Positions 1 through 7,196 of a stretch of DNA of 64,000 bases are shown here, piece after piece. Below the pieces are notes generated by a model. It saw nothing but the letters and a program-made list of their open reading frames with translations. It ran no database searches and was not told the origin of the DNA. The stretch's first letter is position 1. Each line of letters begins with the position of its first letter. Origin of the DNA: Tolypothrix campylonemoides VB511288 (GTDB lineage: Bacteria; Cyanobacteriota; Cyanobacteriia; Cyanobacteriales; Nostocaceae); the NCBI GenBank assembly GCA_000828075.3, contig JXCB02000044.1, positions 169,106-233,105 on the forward strand. Direction: 5' to 3'. A program made the position numbers and the translations under genes.

Positions 1-490
1 TCAAAGCCGTCCGATAACCTTTTTTAATTCCATATCCTAAACAAGTCTGAATCAAGTTTTGTGCTATCTTCTGTCCTCTTCGCTGCGGTGCTACTGCAAG
101 CATATACAGATGCAGGTATTCGCCAGTACCTATATTTTTATCCTGCTTGTACTGTGCTTCTAATTTTTCAAGAAGCTCCATGATCGGTTTAAACTTATCA
201 CTGATATTGTCAATTTCTAAAGGAGAAGCTGAGGCGAAGTCACCAGCTATCAGCGCACCAACAAGCTCATTGCTTTGCTTATCCTTAGCGATTACAGTTA
301 GTTTTTCTTGTTCTGCCCAAGCTCCTAAAAGTCTGATATAATCGGCAAATTCATCAATAGAAAAACCTTGGTTGATTGTCATTGGTTCAGAGTGAATGAA
401 CGCCTCAGCAACTAAAAGAGCCATTTCATCAAGCGAGTTTTGATTAAACAGTTCGTACTGCAAAGCATGAGTTTCATGTAATATCTGCAT
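1..490 (-). CDS. GNAT-family N-acetyltransferase, C-terminus cut by the window edge
   Basis: The minus strand is open from an ATG at 490 to the window start, about 163 codons, with no stop in view. The translation begins MQILHETHALQYELFNQNSL. Near the visible end it carries LYMLAVAPQRRGQKIA, which fits the acetyl-CoA pyrophosphate-binding motif A of GNAT enzymes (V-x-P-x-x-R-G-x-x-x-A). The substrate cannot be told. The resemblance is to the amine N-acetyltransferase branch, because the acidic N-terminal half (EAFIHSEPMT) precedes the GNAT core, but this is weak. The gene runs off the window, so completeness is unknown. Confidence 0.7.
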   Translation of the reverse strand, partial: MQILHETHALQYELFNQNSLDEMALLVAEAFIHSEPMTINQGFSIDEFADYIRLLGAWAEQEKLTVIAKDKQSNELVGALIAGDFASASPLEIDNISDKFKPIMELLEKLEAQYKQDKNIGTGEYLHLYMLAVAPQRRGQKIAQNLIQTCLGYGIKKGYRTAL

Positions 491-526
491 ATTTTTCCTA
501 CTGCTTCTTCTTAATTTAGTAAGTAG

Positions 527-554
527 GGTGCGTTAGGCTTTGCTATCACGCACC
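527..554. repeat. short palindromic repeat between two genes
   Basis: GGTGCGT and ACGCACC form an inverted pair around an A/T-rich loop. It lies in the 226-bp gap between the partial acetyltransferase and the end of the SDR gene. This kind of repeat is common between genes in cyanobacteria. It could fold in RNA, but no T-run follows it. The rest of the gap shows nothing recognisable. Confidence 0.5.
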
Positions 555-716
555 ATTATATGACAATGCGTTAGCTCAGTTCTTGCATGCCGATAACCTT
601 AGCATCCATCCTAGCGACAGCTTGGATTCCTTCGGGTGCAACGGGGTTGTTATGTCGTGATCGCTTTCTTCTATCAGTAACTAACAGTAACTAAGATAGA
701 AAGAGGGCTAATTCAA

Positions 717-1478
717 CTAGCTTGCGGTAGCAACCAAACCACCATTGGCATAGATCGTCTGTGCGGTGATCCACTTAGCTTCTGGAGAGGCGAGAAAGCG
801 TATCACAGGCACAATATCTGTTGGCTCACCAATATCACCGTTAATACTCATACTTTTGAGCCAAGCAATATTCTCGTCTGTCTCAGCCGGATAAAAGAAG
901 GATGTTTTCAGGGGTCCTGGAGCAACACAATTGACTGTGATTCCGCGTCCACCAATCTCCTTAGCAAGCGATTTGGTGAAGTGTTCGACAGGACTTTTGC
1001 TACCTGCATAGCCACCATAAGTGGGTGCAGTGACAGCAACGACAGTTGTAATCATGTTTAGAATTCGTCCATGATCCGCCATCCGGGTACTCGCTTCCCG
1101 CATCAGAAAAAATGGAACCTTTGCATTGATTTCAAATAATCGGTCGAACTCCTCTTCCGTGAATTCAGCGATCGGCTTGCGAACAATCATCCCCGCAGTG
1201 TTCACGAGAATGTCCCATTGACCGAAGTGCTTGAACGTTGCGTCAACGAGTCGTTTTACTTCGCTCACCTGGGTCAAATCACCTTGGTGAGTAACGGCTT
1301 GTCCACCCTTCTCTATGATGCCTTGAGCAACTTTTGTAGCCTCATCTTGCTTCGATAGGCTATTGTAATGAACAACAATTTTCGCGCCGTCGGCTGCAAG
1401 TGCTTCCGCAAACAGCTTACCTAAATTTGCAGATGCACCTGTGACGATTGCAACTTTTCCATCTAGAACATTAGACAC
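717..1478 (-). CDS. SDR-family NAD(P)-dependent oxidoreductase
   Basis: A classical short-chain dehydrogenase/reductase of about 253 residues. The N-terminal Rossmann motif is TGASANLG (a TGxxxGxG form), followed by DLTQVSEVKRLVD, NTAG in place of NNAG, and the catalytic YxxxK as YAGSK, then NCVAPGPLKTSFF. It should reduce or oxidise a carbonyl or alcohol with NAD(P)H in the cytosol; the substrate is unknown. A GTG at 1493 is possible, but AAGGAGG lies inside those first codons and sits 5 nt before a second GTG at 1478, so the second is preferred. It is divergent from a LysR regulator about 100 bp away, the usual arrangement for a LysR target. Confidence 0.88.
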   Translation of the reverse strand: MSNVLDGKVAIVTGASANLGKLFAEALAADGAKIVVHYNSLSKQDEATKVAQGIIEKGGQAVTHQGDLTQVSEVKRLVDATFKHFGQWDILVNTAGMIVRKPIAEFTEEEFDRLFEINAKVPFFLMREASTRMADHGRILNMITTVVAVTAPTYGGYAGSKSPVEHFTKSLAKEIGGRGITVNCVAPGPLKTSFFYPAETDENIAWLKSMSINGDIGEPTDIVPVIRFLASPEAKWITAQTIYANGGLVATAS

Positions 1479-1557
1479 AAATACCTCCTTCACCAGTCCT
1501 CATCGACAATTACTAGTAGCCTTTGTGATGCTAAGTTGAGGAAGTATTATTTGTCAA

Positions 1558-1585
1558 ATGCATAATATAAATATAATTCATGCAT
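1558..1585. promoter_or_regulatory. candidate LysR-type operator between divergent genes
   Basis: Two copies of the palindrome ATGCAT start 22 bp apart (1558 and 1580), two helical turns, with A/T-rich DNA between them. The second overlaps the ATG of the LysR gene. LysR-type regulators usually bind paired sites in the divergent intergenic region and repress themselves. Assigning these exact sites is inference from spacing and position only. Confidence 0.35.
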
Positions 1586-2491
1586 GAAATTAATTTAGCT
1601 CGGTTAGACCTCAACCTCCTAATGGCACTGCACGCTTTGTTAAAAGAACGCAGTGTCACTCGTGCAGCACAAACACTTGGACTTAGCCAATCTGCTACAA
1701 GCCACGCACTGAATCGGTTACGCAAACTGTTCGACGATCCACTGCTAGTCCGCACCTCCCAAGGCATGATTCCTACACCTCGCGCAGAGAATTTACTAGA
1801 ACCATTGCGGCAAATCTTGTCAGAAATTGAGCAACTCATCCAAACACCAACCTTTGATCCCAAGACAGCACAAGGTACAATTCAAATCGTTGCAACAGAC
1901 TATGCAACCGTTGTGATTCTCCCTAGAGTATTAAAGCGCGTTGCTGAAGAAGCTCCACATTTAGATATCGAGTGTCATCATTGGCGGGAGGACACGTTAG
2001 AGCAACTTAGAAATGGGGCAATTGACTTAGCATTAGGTGGTCAAAATCCACCTGATTCCAACGAATTTAATTTTCAGCAGTTGTTTGTAGAGGACTTTGT
2101 ATCGATCGTTCGAGCTGACCATCCTGTTACACAATCAGAATTCACCCTTGAGGCATTTCTTGCTTGGTCACACGCGCTCATTACAGTTACAAATTCTCGT
2201 ATGGGCTATATCGATGCAGTATTAAAAAAGTTGGGCGTGAAACGTAGAATTCTGCTACGACTGCCGCACTTCCTATCAGCTCCGTTAATTGTGGCGAAGA
2301 CTGATTTGATTCTAACGCTGCCGCGACGCTTAGCAATGTTATTTGCTGAGTTTGCTAATCTGTGTTTGCTTGACCCTCCTGTCGAACTTGATAAGTTTAA
2401 CTATATTCAGGTTTGGCATAAGCGTCGTCAGCATGAACCAATGCATACCTGGTTACGCGAGTTAATTGCTTCTCAAATGCTGAAAGTTTAG
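1580..2491 (+). CDS. LysR-type transcriptional regulator
   Basis: 303 residues, the normal LysR length. Residues 7-65 form the winged helix-turn-helix: LDLNLLMALHALLKERSVTR, then AAQTLGLSQSATSHALNRLR and LFDDPLLVR. The remainder is a periplasmic-binding-protein-like effector domain starting near IQIVATDYATVVILPRVL. The branch is NodD/SyrM-like, judging from RLDLNLL at the start and the VxxDPLLVR turn. It is divergent from the SDR gene, which is its most likely target. The ligand is unknown. No strong Shine-Dalgarno sequence precedes the ATG. Confidence 0.9.
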   Translation: MHEINLARLDLNLLMALHALLKERSVTRAAQTLGLSQSATSHALNRLRKLFDDPLLVRTSQGMIPTPRAENLLEPLRQILSEIEQLIQTPTFDPKTAQGTIQIVATDYATVVILPRVLKRVAEEAPHLDIECHHWREDTLEQLRNGAIDLALGGQNPPDSNEFNFQQLFVEDFVSIVRADHPVTQSEFTLEAFLAWSHALITVTNSRMGYIDAVLKKLGVKRRILLRLPHFLSAPLIVAKTDLILTLPRRLAMLFAEFANLCLLDPPVELDKFNYIQVWHKRRQHEPMHTWLRELIASQMLKV

Positions 2492-2509
2492 CTAAAAGGG
2501 TCACGGTTT

Positions 2510-2660
2510 ATTTAGCGATCGCATCTGGTACTTTAGCACGGGCGAGCGCACTTGTGATGATAGGTTTAAAACAGGCGATCGCACTTGGTGGTAATAGGTT
2601 TGGCGATCACATCCATAATATTTATAGCTCTGGTAGAGGCGATCGCACTCTTAATATAGG
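2510..2660. repeat. cluster of HIP1-containing short repeats
   Basis: The gap after the LysR gene holds repeated units built around GCGATCGC or variants, with the recurring lead-in GGTTTAAAACAGGCGATCGC. A related, more degraded cluster lies at 3560-3760. No convincing reading frame is present. These look like expanded HIP1-type interspersed repeats rather than coding sequence. Confidence 0.6.
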
Positions 2661-2668
2661 AGAAATAT

Positions 2669-3064
2669 TCAAAGAAATGGATTCAATGTAGATATACCAC
2701 AACCCTCAAAATCTTTAATATTTCTAGTAACAAGGGTCATGGAATGTATTTTAGCTGTTGCTGCAATAAGAATATCAGCTTGAGAGCGTGGTTTCCCTTG
2801 AGTCCTCAAAAAGCCTCTCAATTCACCCGAATATTTCGCAATTTCTGAGGTTATAGGCAAAATTTGACAGTGATTTGTCAGAAAGTTTTCAAACCAGTTT
2901 TGAATTCTAGCATTAGGCTTCGCTGTTAAACCATAATAAATTTCCTCAATTGTAATAACACTTAAGTTAATAGATGTAACAGTACCGCTCCATGTTATCA
3001 CCCCTGGATTTGGAATCGGTCGAGTTAACTCACTGATAATATTAGTGTCACAAAGATTATTCAT
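2669..3064 (-). CDS. VapC-type PIN-domain toxin
   Basis: 131 residues, typical VapC size. The PIN acidic residues are visible: D in LCDTNIISEL, E in ITIEEIYYGL, D in QADILIAATA and D in TRNIKDF. These coordinate Mg/Mn for RNA cleavage, usually of tRNA or rRNA in this family. The start overlaps the end of the upstream antitoxin gene by 8 bp, so the pair is translationally coupled with the antitoxin first. The fold call is firm; the RNA target is unknown. Confidence 0.88.
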   Translation of the reverse strand: MNNLCDTNIISELTRPIPNPGVITWSGTVTSINLSVITIEEIYYGLTAKPNARIQNWFENFLTNHCQILPITSEIAKYSGELRGFLRTQGKPRSQADILIAATAKIHSMTLVTRNIKDFEGCGISTLNPFL

Positions 3065-3338
3065 CCTCGTCTTCAGTAAAAGGATTGTCGCGGTCGCTTC
3101 GTAGTGGTATTTCTAAGCTATAATTTTCTTCCGTACATAACTGCTGAAGTTCTTTAAAGACTTGAGCTAGAGATGTTTTCGCAGCTTTTTGTCGCCAGTT
3201 TAAAAATTCACTGAAAAGTTCAGGATCTACAATTGCAGCTACTAATTCCTCTTCGGTATAGATTAGCTGAGGTTCAAGACTTGTCGCATTAATTATTGAG
3301 GGTAGCTGTTTTTGGGCTTCTTCAAGCGTCCATTTCAT
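3057..3338 (-). CDS. antitoxin of the VapC pair (Phd/YefM-like)
   Basis: About 93 residues. The N-terminus MKWTLEEAQKQLPSIINA resembles the DNA-binding start of Phd/YefM antitoxins, and the C-terminus is acidic (NPFTEDEDE), as expected for the toxin-binding tail. A TTG at 3353 would add five residues, but the GGAG within that extension sits 9 nt before the ATG at 3338, so the ATG is chosen. The gene overlaps vapC by 8 bp. Antitoxins of this type normally autorepress the operon together with the toxin; that part is inference. Confidence 0.75.
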   Translation of the reverse strand: MKWTLEEAQKQLPSIINATSLEPQLIYTEEELVAAIVDPELFSEFLNWRQKAAKTSLAQVFKELQQLCTEENYSLEIPLRSDRDNPFTEDEDE

Positions 3339-3429
3339 TCTAAAAATCTCCAAGGTTTGGAAGCATTTAATATAGAGACTTTTCTCAAGTTAGCTTATTT
3401 TACCAAATGAAAAAACAAGATTTCCGACT

Positions 3430-3545
3430 TATTTAAGCCAATATTCCTCAACAATGCTTTGCTCCCGTCAGTTTCCCAGTTGGTGCTAACGACTTCCATT
3501 ACCAGTTTAAGCGATCGCAAAGAGTGTAATTACGGTTTCGCGCTG
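3430..3545 (-). pseudogene. decayed fragment of a Uma2-family gene
   Basis: This stretch closely matches the intact Uma2 gene just downstream. The shared string TTTCCCAGTTGGT-CTAACGA and the following ACTACCAGTTTAA and GTAATTAC-GGTT-TCGC blocks align with 4020-4130 in order and orientation. The copy has small gaps and a HIP1 site inserted, and no open frame. It is the remnant of a duplicated PD-(D/E)XK gene of the same family. Sequence from 3550 to 3815 is HIP1-type repeat. Confidence 0.65.
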
Positions 3546-3815
3546 ACAAAATTGCTATATTCATAACTCTCGTAGAGGCGATGTCTAACGACAAGCCGAG
3601 CAAGCGTCTACGCACTTCTGGCGCTAGGGTTAAAACAGGCGATAGCGTACCCGAAGGGGGTGCTTTGCACGAGTGCGCTGCTGCTTTGCTGCAGATCGCA
3701 GTTCTGGTGGTAGAGTTTAAGCAGGCGAGCGCATCCCGAATATTAATACCTTCGCTTCATGCGATCGCTTGTCAATTTTCTTCTGCACTTGCCTACCATC
3801 TCAAGAAAGCAACAC

Positions 3816-4421
3816 TTAACGAGGCAGAATATCATCTAAGCGAAGTTGAAGACGAGGCAAAAGTGGCGAGTTAATTGATTGGTTTAGTCGGTATTGTTGT
3901 TGAATATAGGTGTCTTCAACCAATTGACAGACAGTAAAGGTAGGTTGCTTAGGTTTACCAATAAATGCCACACCACCCAATCCTCGATAATCCACAATCC
4001 AATATTCAGGGATGCCTAAGAGCGCATATTCCTCAACCTTTCGAGCATAGTCTGTTTCCCAGTTGGTACTAACGATTTCAACTACCAGTTTAATTGAGCG
4101 TCCCATCGTAATTACAGGTTCTCGCTCCCAAAGGGGTTCACGGTCGAGAACGGTTTCATCGAGAACTACGACATCCGGACGACGAGCTGTAGCAGCATCT
4201 GCGAAGGGGTAAATTAAACAAGTGCGAGGAATAAACCACGGGAGTTGTTCTGTAACAAGGTAGATACCAATTTGGGTTGCAAGTTTTCCACTCACCGTTT
4301 CATGAGGACCAGTGGGTTCCATATCAATTAGTTCTCCGTCTGCCAGCTCATAGCGGGGATTATCTTGGTATCTGGAGAGAAACTCTTCTTTGGTAAGGGT
4401 TTTTGGGGAGATATATGTCAT
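3816..4421 (-). CDS. Uma2-family (DUF820) PD-(D/E)XK endonuclease-like protein
   Basis: 201 residues, standard for this family, which is greatly expanded in cyanobacteria. Order of features: RYELADGELIDMEP near residue 25; the active-site-like strand RRPDVVVLDE near residue 80; IKLVVEIVSTNWETDY with K-x-x-x-Y following; and IPEYWIVD. The D...E-x-(V) arrangement fits a restriction-endonuclease-like fold; substrates are generally unknown. AGGAG precedes the ATG by 8 nt. Its ATG overlaps the TGA of the upstream acetyltransferase remnant as ATGA, so the two were once translationally coupled. Confidence 0.85.
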   Translation of the reverse strand: MTYISPKTLTKEEFLSRYQDNPRYELADGELIDMEPTGPHETVSGKLATQIGIYLVTEQLPWFIPRTCLIYPFADAATARRPDVVVLDETVLDREPLWEREPVITMGRSIKLVVEIVSTNWETDYARKVEEYALLGIPEYWIVDYRGLGGVAFIGKPKQPTFTVCQLVEDTYIQQQYRLNQSINSPLLPRLQLRLDDILPR

Positions 4422-4920
4422 TGAGCCAATCTCCTGAAGGCATTGTTTTGATTATAAACATTAAATTTGCAGTGTTGCCTAAAACCCAAACGCGAATAAA
4501 TATTTTTTCCAGCTTCTGATGCTTGCAAAGTTGCAGTCTGATAACCCACTCTGTAGGCATCCTGAAGAGCAGCTAATGTGATAGCAGTTCCAATTCCACG
4601 GTTTCTAAATTTTTCCAGCGTTGCTACATTATAGATGCCAGCGGCACCACCAGCCAAAAACAGTTCACTTGTGGCTACCTCATATCTTGCACCTATCCGT
4701 ATAAACCAGAAGCTAGTCAAAAACAGCGCAAGAAAGTTACATGACTTTTATGAGCTTCTATAGGTAAAATAAGGGTTTCAGGCTTAGTACTGAGTTTGAT
4801 AATAACATAAAATTTTCTTGGTGCAAGATGTCAGCTACTGCTTCACCATTGAAATAGCCAATATAAAAGCGAATGGGACTTTCAGGAGGGTTAGAAACTG
4901 TAACCTAATTTCTGGACAAA
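4418..4920 (-). pseudogene. C-terminal half of a split GNAT acetyltransferase, also broken by a MITE
   Basis: Reading from about 4912 on the minus strand gives NPPESPIRFYIGYFNGEAVA, a typical GNAT core strand. A 155-bp insertion (4679-4833) follows, after which the same frame resumes as TSELFLAGGAAGIYNVATLE, RNRGIGTAITL (acetyl-CoA motif A) and SRLGF. Removing the insertion and one GTAGC copy joins the parts seamlessly. The stop overlaps the Uma2 start. The missing N-terminal half lies at 8466-9053, beyond two IS elements. The fragment itself lacks the N-terminal domain and is probably non-functional. Confidence 0.8.
4679..4833. mobile_element. 155-bp MITE inside the GNAT gene
   Basis: The ends are imperfect terminal inverted repeats: CTCATATCTTGCACC on the left, and TGACATCTTGCACC when the right end is read inward. 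The core ATCTTGCACC is identical at both ends. A 5-bp direct repeat, GCTAC, flanks the element (4674-4678 and 4834-4838). There is no reading frame inside. The target duplication, together with exact restoration of the acetyltransferase frame on excision, makes this a confident insertion. The parental IS is not identifiable here. Confidence 0.82.
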
Positions 4921-4932
4921 ACTACCCACTAC

Positions 4933-5040
4933 TACTCCTGATTGGGTAGGTTTGATATAAGTTGGTCAACAAAATCTCTAAGCTGTTCTTGCCAATTGGG
5001 GACGGCTTTAAGTTTTTCTAGCTGTCCTTTTCGACCTTTA
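4933..5040 (-). pseudogene. orphan C-terminal ORF fragment of unknown origin
   Basis: On the minus strand the frame reads KGRKGQLEKLKAVPNWQEQL then RDFVDQLISNLPNQE and two stop codons. It has no start of its own and abuts the IS605-like element. It reads like the basic/amphipathic end of a real protein, but I do not recognise the family. It may have been carried in with the neighbouring mobile DNA. Confidence 0.35.
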
Positions 5041-5141
5041 AAGCTTATTGGTTTAGCTTAAACAAAAAGAAGCCCCACATCTGACCCGAAGGGCAGTGTG
5101 GGATGAATTTTTGGGCGACGACGAATTGACCGATAACCAAA

Positions 5142-5597
5142 TCAAACCGCAGGTTTGACAGGGCAATGGGTCGATGAGGAGTCGCCACTGTCTGGGCTAT
5201 CTTGCGATTCAATGTATTGTTTCAAAGTCGAGATGGTTACGCCGCCACAACTAGCAATAAAGTACGAGCCATTCCAAAAAACATCTTTTGTGTAGAAACG
5301 ACTCAGATGTTCTGCGAATTCTTGCCTCAGTCTACGAGATGTGGTTGACTTAATATTTCCGACCAACGTGCTTAATTGCAAATCTGGATGATATTGAAAC
5401 AATAGATGTACGTGGTCAGATTCGCCATTAAATTCTACAAGTTTACAATCCCACTTAACCAATAAATCTTCAAGGATAACGTGTAAACGCTGTAACATCT
5501 CACCAGTGATAGCTTTGCGGCGATATTTGGTTGTCAACACCAAGTGAGCCTTAAGGTCACTGACTGACCTCCCCTTGGAAACAAAATCATTCTTCAC
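5142..5597 (-). CDS. tnpA: IS200/IS605 Y1 transposase TnpA
   Basis: 151 residues starting at GTG. The HUH motif appears as SDHVHLLFQ near residue 60, and the catalytic tyrosine helix as TLKQYIESQ near residue 130. KAHLVLTTKYRRKAI at the N-terminus is typical of the family. It should cut and join single-stranded DNA at the element ends through a 5' phosphotyrosine. The C-terminal tail after the tyrosine is short and Ser/Asp-rich. It looks intact, so the element may still be mobile. Confidence 0.92.
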   Translation of the reverse strand: MKNDFVSKGRSVSDLKAHLVLTTKYRRKAITGEMLQRLHVILEDLLVKWDCKLVEFNGESDHVHLLFQYHPDLQLSTLVGNIKSTTSRRLRQEFAEHLSRFYTKDVFWNGSYFIASCGGVTISTLKQYIESQDSPDSGDSSSTHCPVKPAV

Positions 5598-5675
5598 TTC
5601 TTTTTCAGGAACTCTGCTATACTCACTGTAGTTTATAGTAATAACAGTGAATGAGTTTTAAGGAGGTGAGTTTCC

Positions 5676-7067
5676 TTGTTGCTGAATTATCAATATCGCG
5701 TTTATCCAAACACCAACCAGAAACTAGAACTAAATACTTGGTTGAGAATTTGCCGATACTGGTACAACAGGCAACTAGGAGACAGATTTGATTGGTGGGA
5801 GAACAATCGAACCAGCGTTAATGCTTGTCCCTTAATTTGTTCATTGCCCGAATTGCGTGATAATCCTAATTATTATTCTCAAAAGAAACAGCTACCCGTT
5901 ATCAAAGAAGACCTGACAAAAGTCGTTTCTTCTGGTGAATTATTGGATTTTACTCGTGTTCCGTCTCAAACATTACAAGACGTTTCCAAGCGTGTAGAAT
6001 TGGCTTTTTCGCGTTTTATTCAAGGCGATGGTAGCGGTAATCGTAGTGGGAAGCCACGTTTTAAGAATGCTGCTCGTTATCGCACTATGAAAATAGAAGA
6101 TCAAGCTATTACTGTTGAGCGTGTCGAAAAAAATTGGTTATTCCTGTCTTTTTCAAAGCTGGATGGATGGGTAAAAGTTCGTTTACATCGACCTTTACCC
6201 AATGGTTTTGTAGTGAAAAACGCTTTGTTGACTTTAAAAGCCGATGGGTGGTATTTGACAATCTGTCTAAAAGATCCAAATGTACCAATCTTTACACCCG
6301 ATGATGTAGTTCCTAGTTGGGACAATACCCTTGGCTTGGACGCGGTTCTTCATGAAGATGAATACTTGGCAACTTCAGAGAATGCGAAGCTACCAGCATT
6401 GAAGTCGTTCAGAAAATCTGAATTTCGTCTAGCTAAAGTTTCTAAACGTAAATCAATTAATAAAAAAGGTAGTAAATCACGCCGTAAACTAGCGAAACGA
6501 GAAGCACGAGAGCATCAACGCATTGCCAGAGCAAGAAAAGACCACGCTTTTAAAACTGCTCATGCCGTAGTTCGGACAAATAAAAAAGTTTTTGTACATG
6601 AAGATTTAAATCTTAAGGCTTTATCGAAGCGCAACAAAGCCAAACAGGATGAGGACGGTAAGTATCTTCCAAATGGTCAGTCATCTAAAACTGGATTAAA
6701 CAAATCTTGGAACGATGCTGCATTTGGGCAGTTTTTTACAATCCTAGAATACATAGCTGGAAAAGCTGGGGCTAGGACAATAGCAGTAAAACCTGCATAC
6801 ACATCTCAGTTACTCGCATATCGTGACGAATTTGTCTTCACTGACTGCGGTATTCGCGAGTATTGGGATGAGAAAGAGTCGCTTTGGGTTGACCGCGACA
6901 TTAATGCCGCTATCAACATAAAGCGCGTTGGGCTGGGACTGTTCCCAACGATAAAACGCCGTAAAGGGAATCCGGTAGTGGATGGCTCTACTACTAATAG
7001 TACCTCGAAGGAAGTTCTGGTAGTGTTAAAACGCCAGAAGCCTACACCGACTCGAAGAGCGGTGTAG
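5676..7067 (+). CDS. tnpB: TnpB (IS605 type) with an atypical zinc-ribbon region
   Basis: 463 residues from a TTG with AAGGAGG 13 nt upstream. RuvC-like acidic residues are readable: D in LGLDAVLHED, E in VFVHEDLNL and D in VDRDINAAIN. A basic KRKSINKKGSKSRRKL helix lies before the second motif. The zinc ribbon expected between E and the last D is replaced by TSQLLAYRDEFVFTDCGIRE, without the two CxxC pairs. That region is well formed rather than frameshifted, so it probably represents a cyanobacterial TnpB branch. TnpB proteins are RNA-guided nucleases; whether this one is active cannot be told. Confidence 0.85.
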   Translation: MLLNYQYRVYPNTNQKLELNTWLRICRYWYNRQLGDRFDWWENNRTSVNACPLICSLPELRDNPNYYSQKKQLPVIKEDLTKVVSSGELLDFTRVPSQTLQDVSKRVELAFSRFIQGDGSGNRSGKPRFKNAARYRTMKIEDQAITVERVEKNWLFLSFSKLDGWVKVRLHRPLPNGFVVKNALLTLKADGWYLTICLKDPNVPIFTPDDVVPSWDNTLGLDAVLHEDEYLATSENAKLPALKSFRKSEFRLAKVSKRKSINKKGSKSRRKLAKREAREHQRIARARKDHAFKTAHAVVRTNKKVFVHEDLNLKALSKRNKAKQDEDGKYLPNGQSSKTGLNKSWNDAAFGQFFTILEYIAGKAGARTIAVKPAYTSQLLAYRDEFVFTDCGIREYWDEKESLWVDRDINAAINIKRVGLGLFPTIKRRKGNPVVDGSTTNSTSKEVLVVLKRQKPTPTRRAV

Positions 7068-7196
7068 GTAGTTCACTGTCTAAAGGTTCATCTCCATACG
7101 GTAAAGCACCAAGTTTATGTTTTTTCTGAAAAGGCATTGACTCTTGCTCACTATATCAGTAGACTAATATATAGCATTTATGAAAAAGTCGAGTCA

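Larger units (their letters stand above)
5070..7072. mobile_element. IS605-type element (divergent tnpA and tnpB)
   Basis: Two divergent genes, a Y1 transposase and a TnpB, lie between subterminal hairpins. The left hairpin at 5074-5102 pairs CCCACA with TGTGGG around CTG-CCC-gaa-GGG-CAG. The right one at 7041-7068 pairs CCTACACCG with CGGTGTAGG around CTC-gaa-GAG. IS200/IS605 elements lack inverted termini and target duplications and use such hairpins for single-strand transposition. Exact ends cannot be fixed; the limits given just enclose the hairpins. The element sits inside a split GNAT gene. Confidence 0.8.

Noticed and set aside
3581..3874. 97-codon plus-strand frame after the toxin-antitoxin pair
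   Set aside because: It is made of HIP1-type repeats and runs into the 3' end of the Uma2 gene on the other strand; no protein-like pattern.
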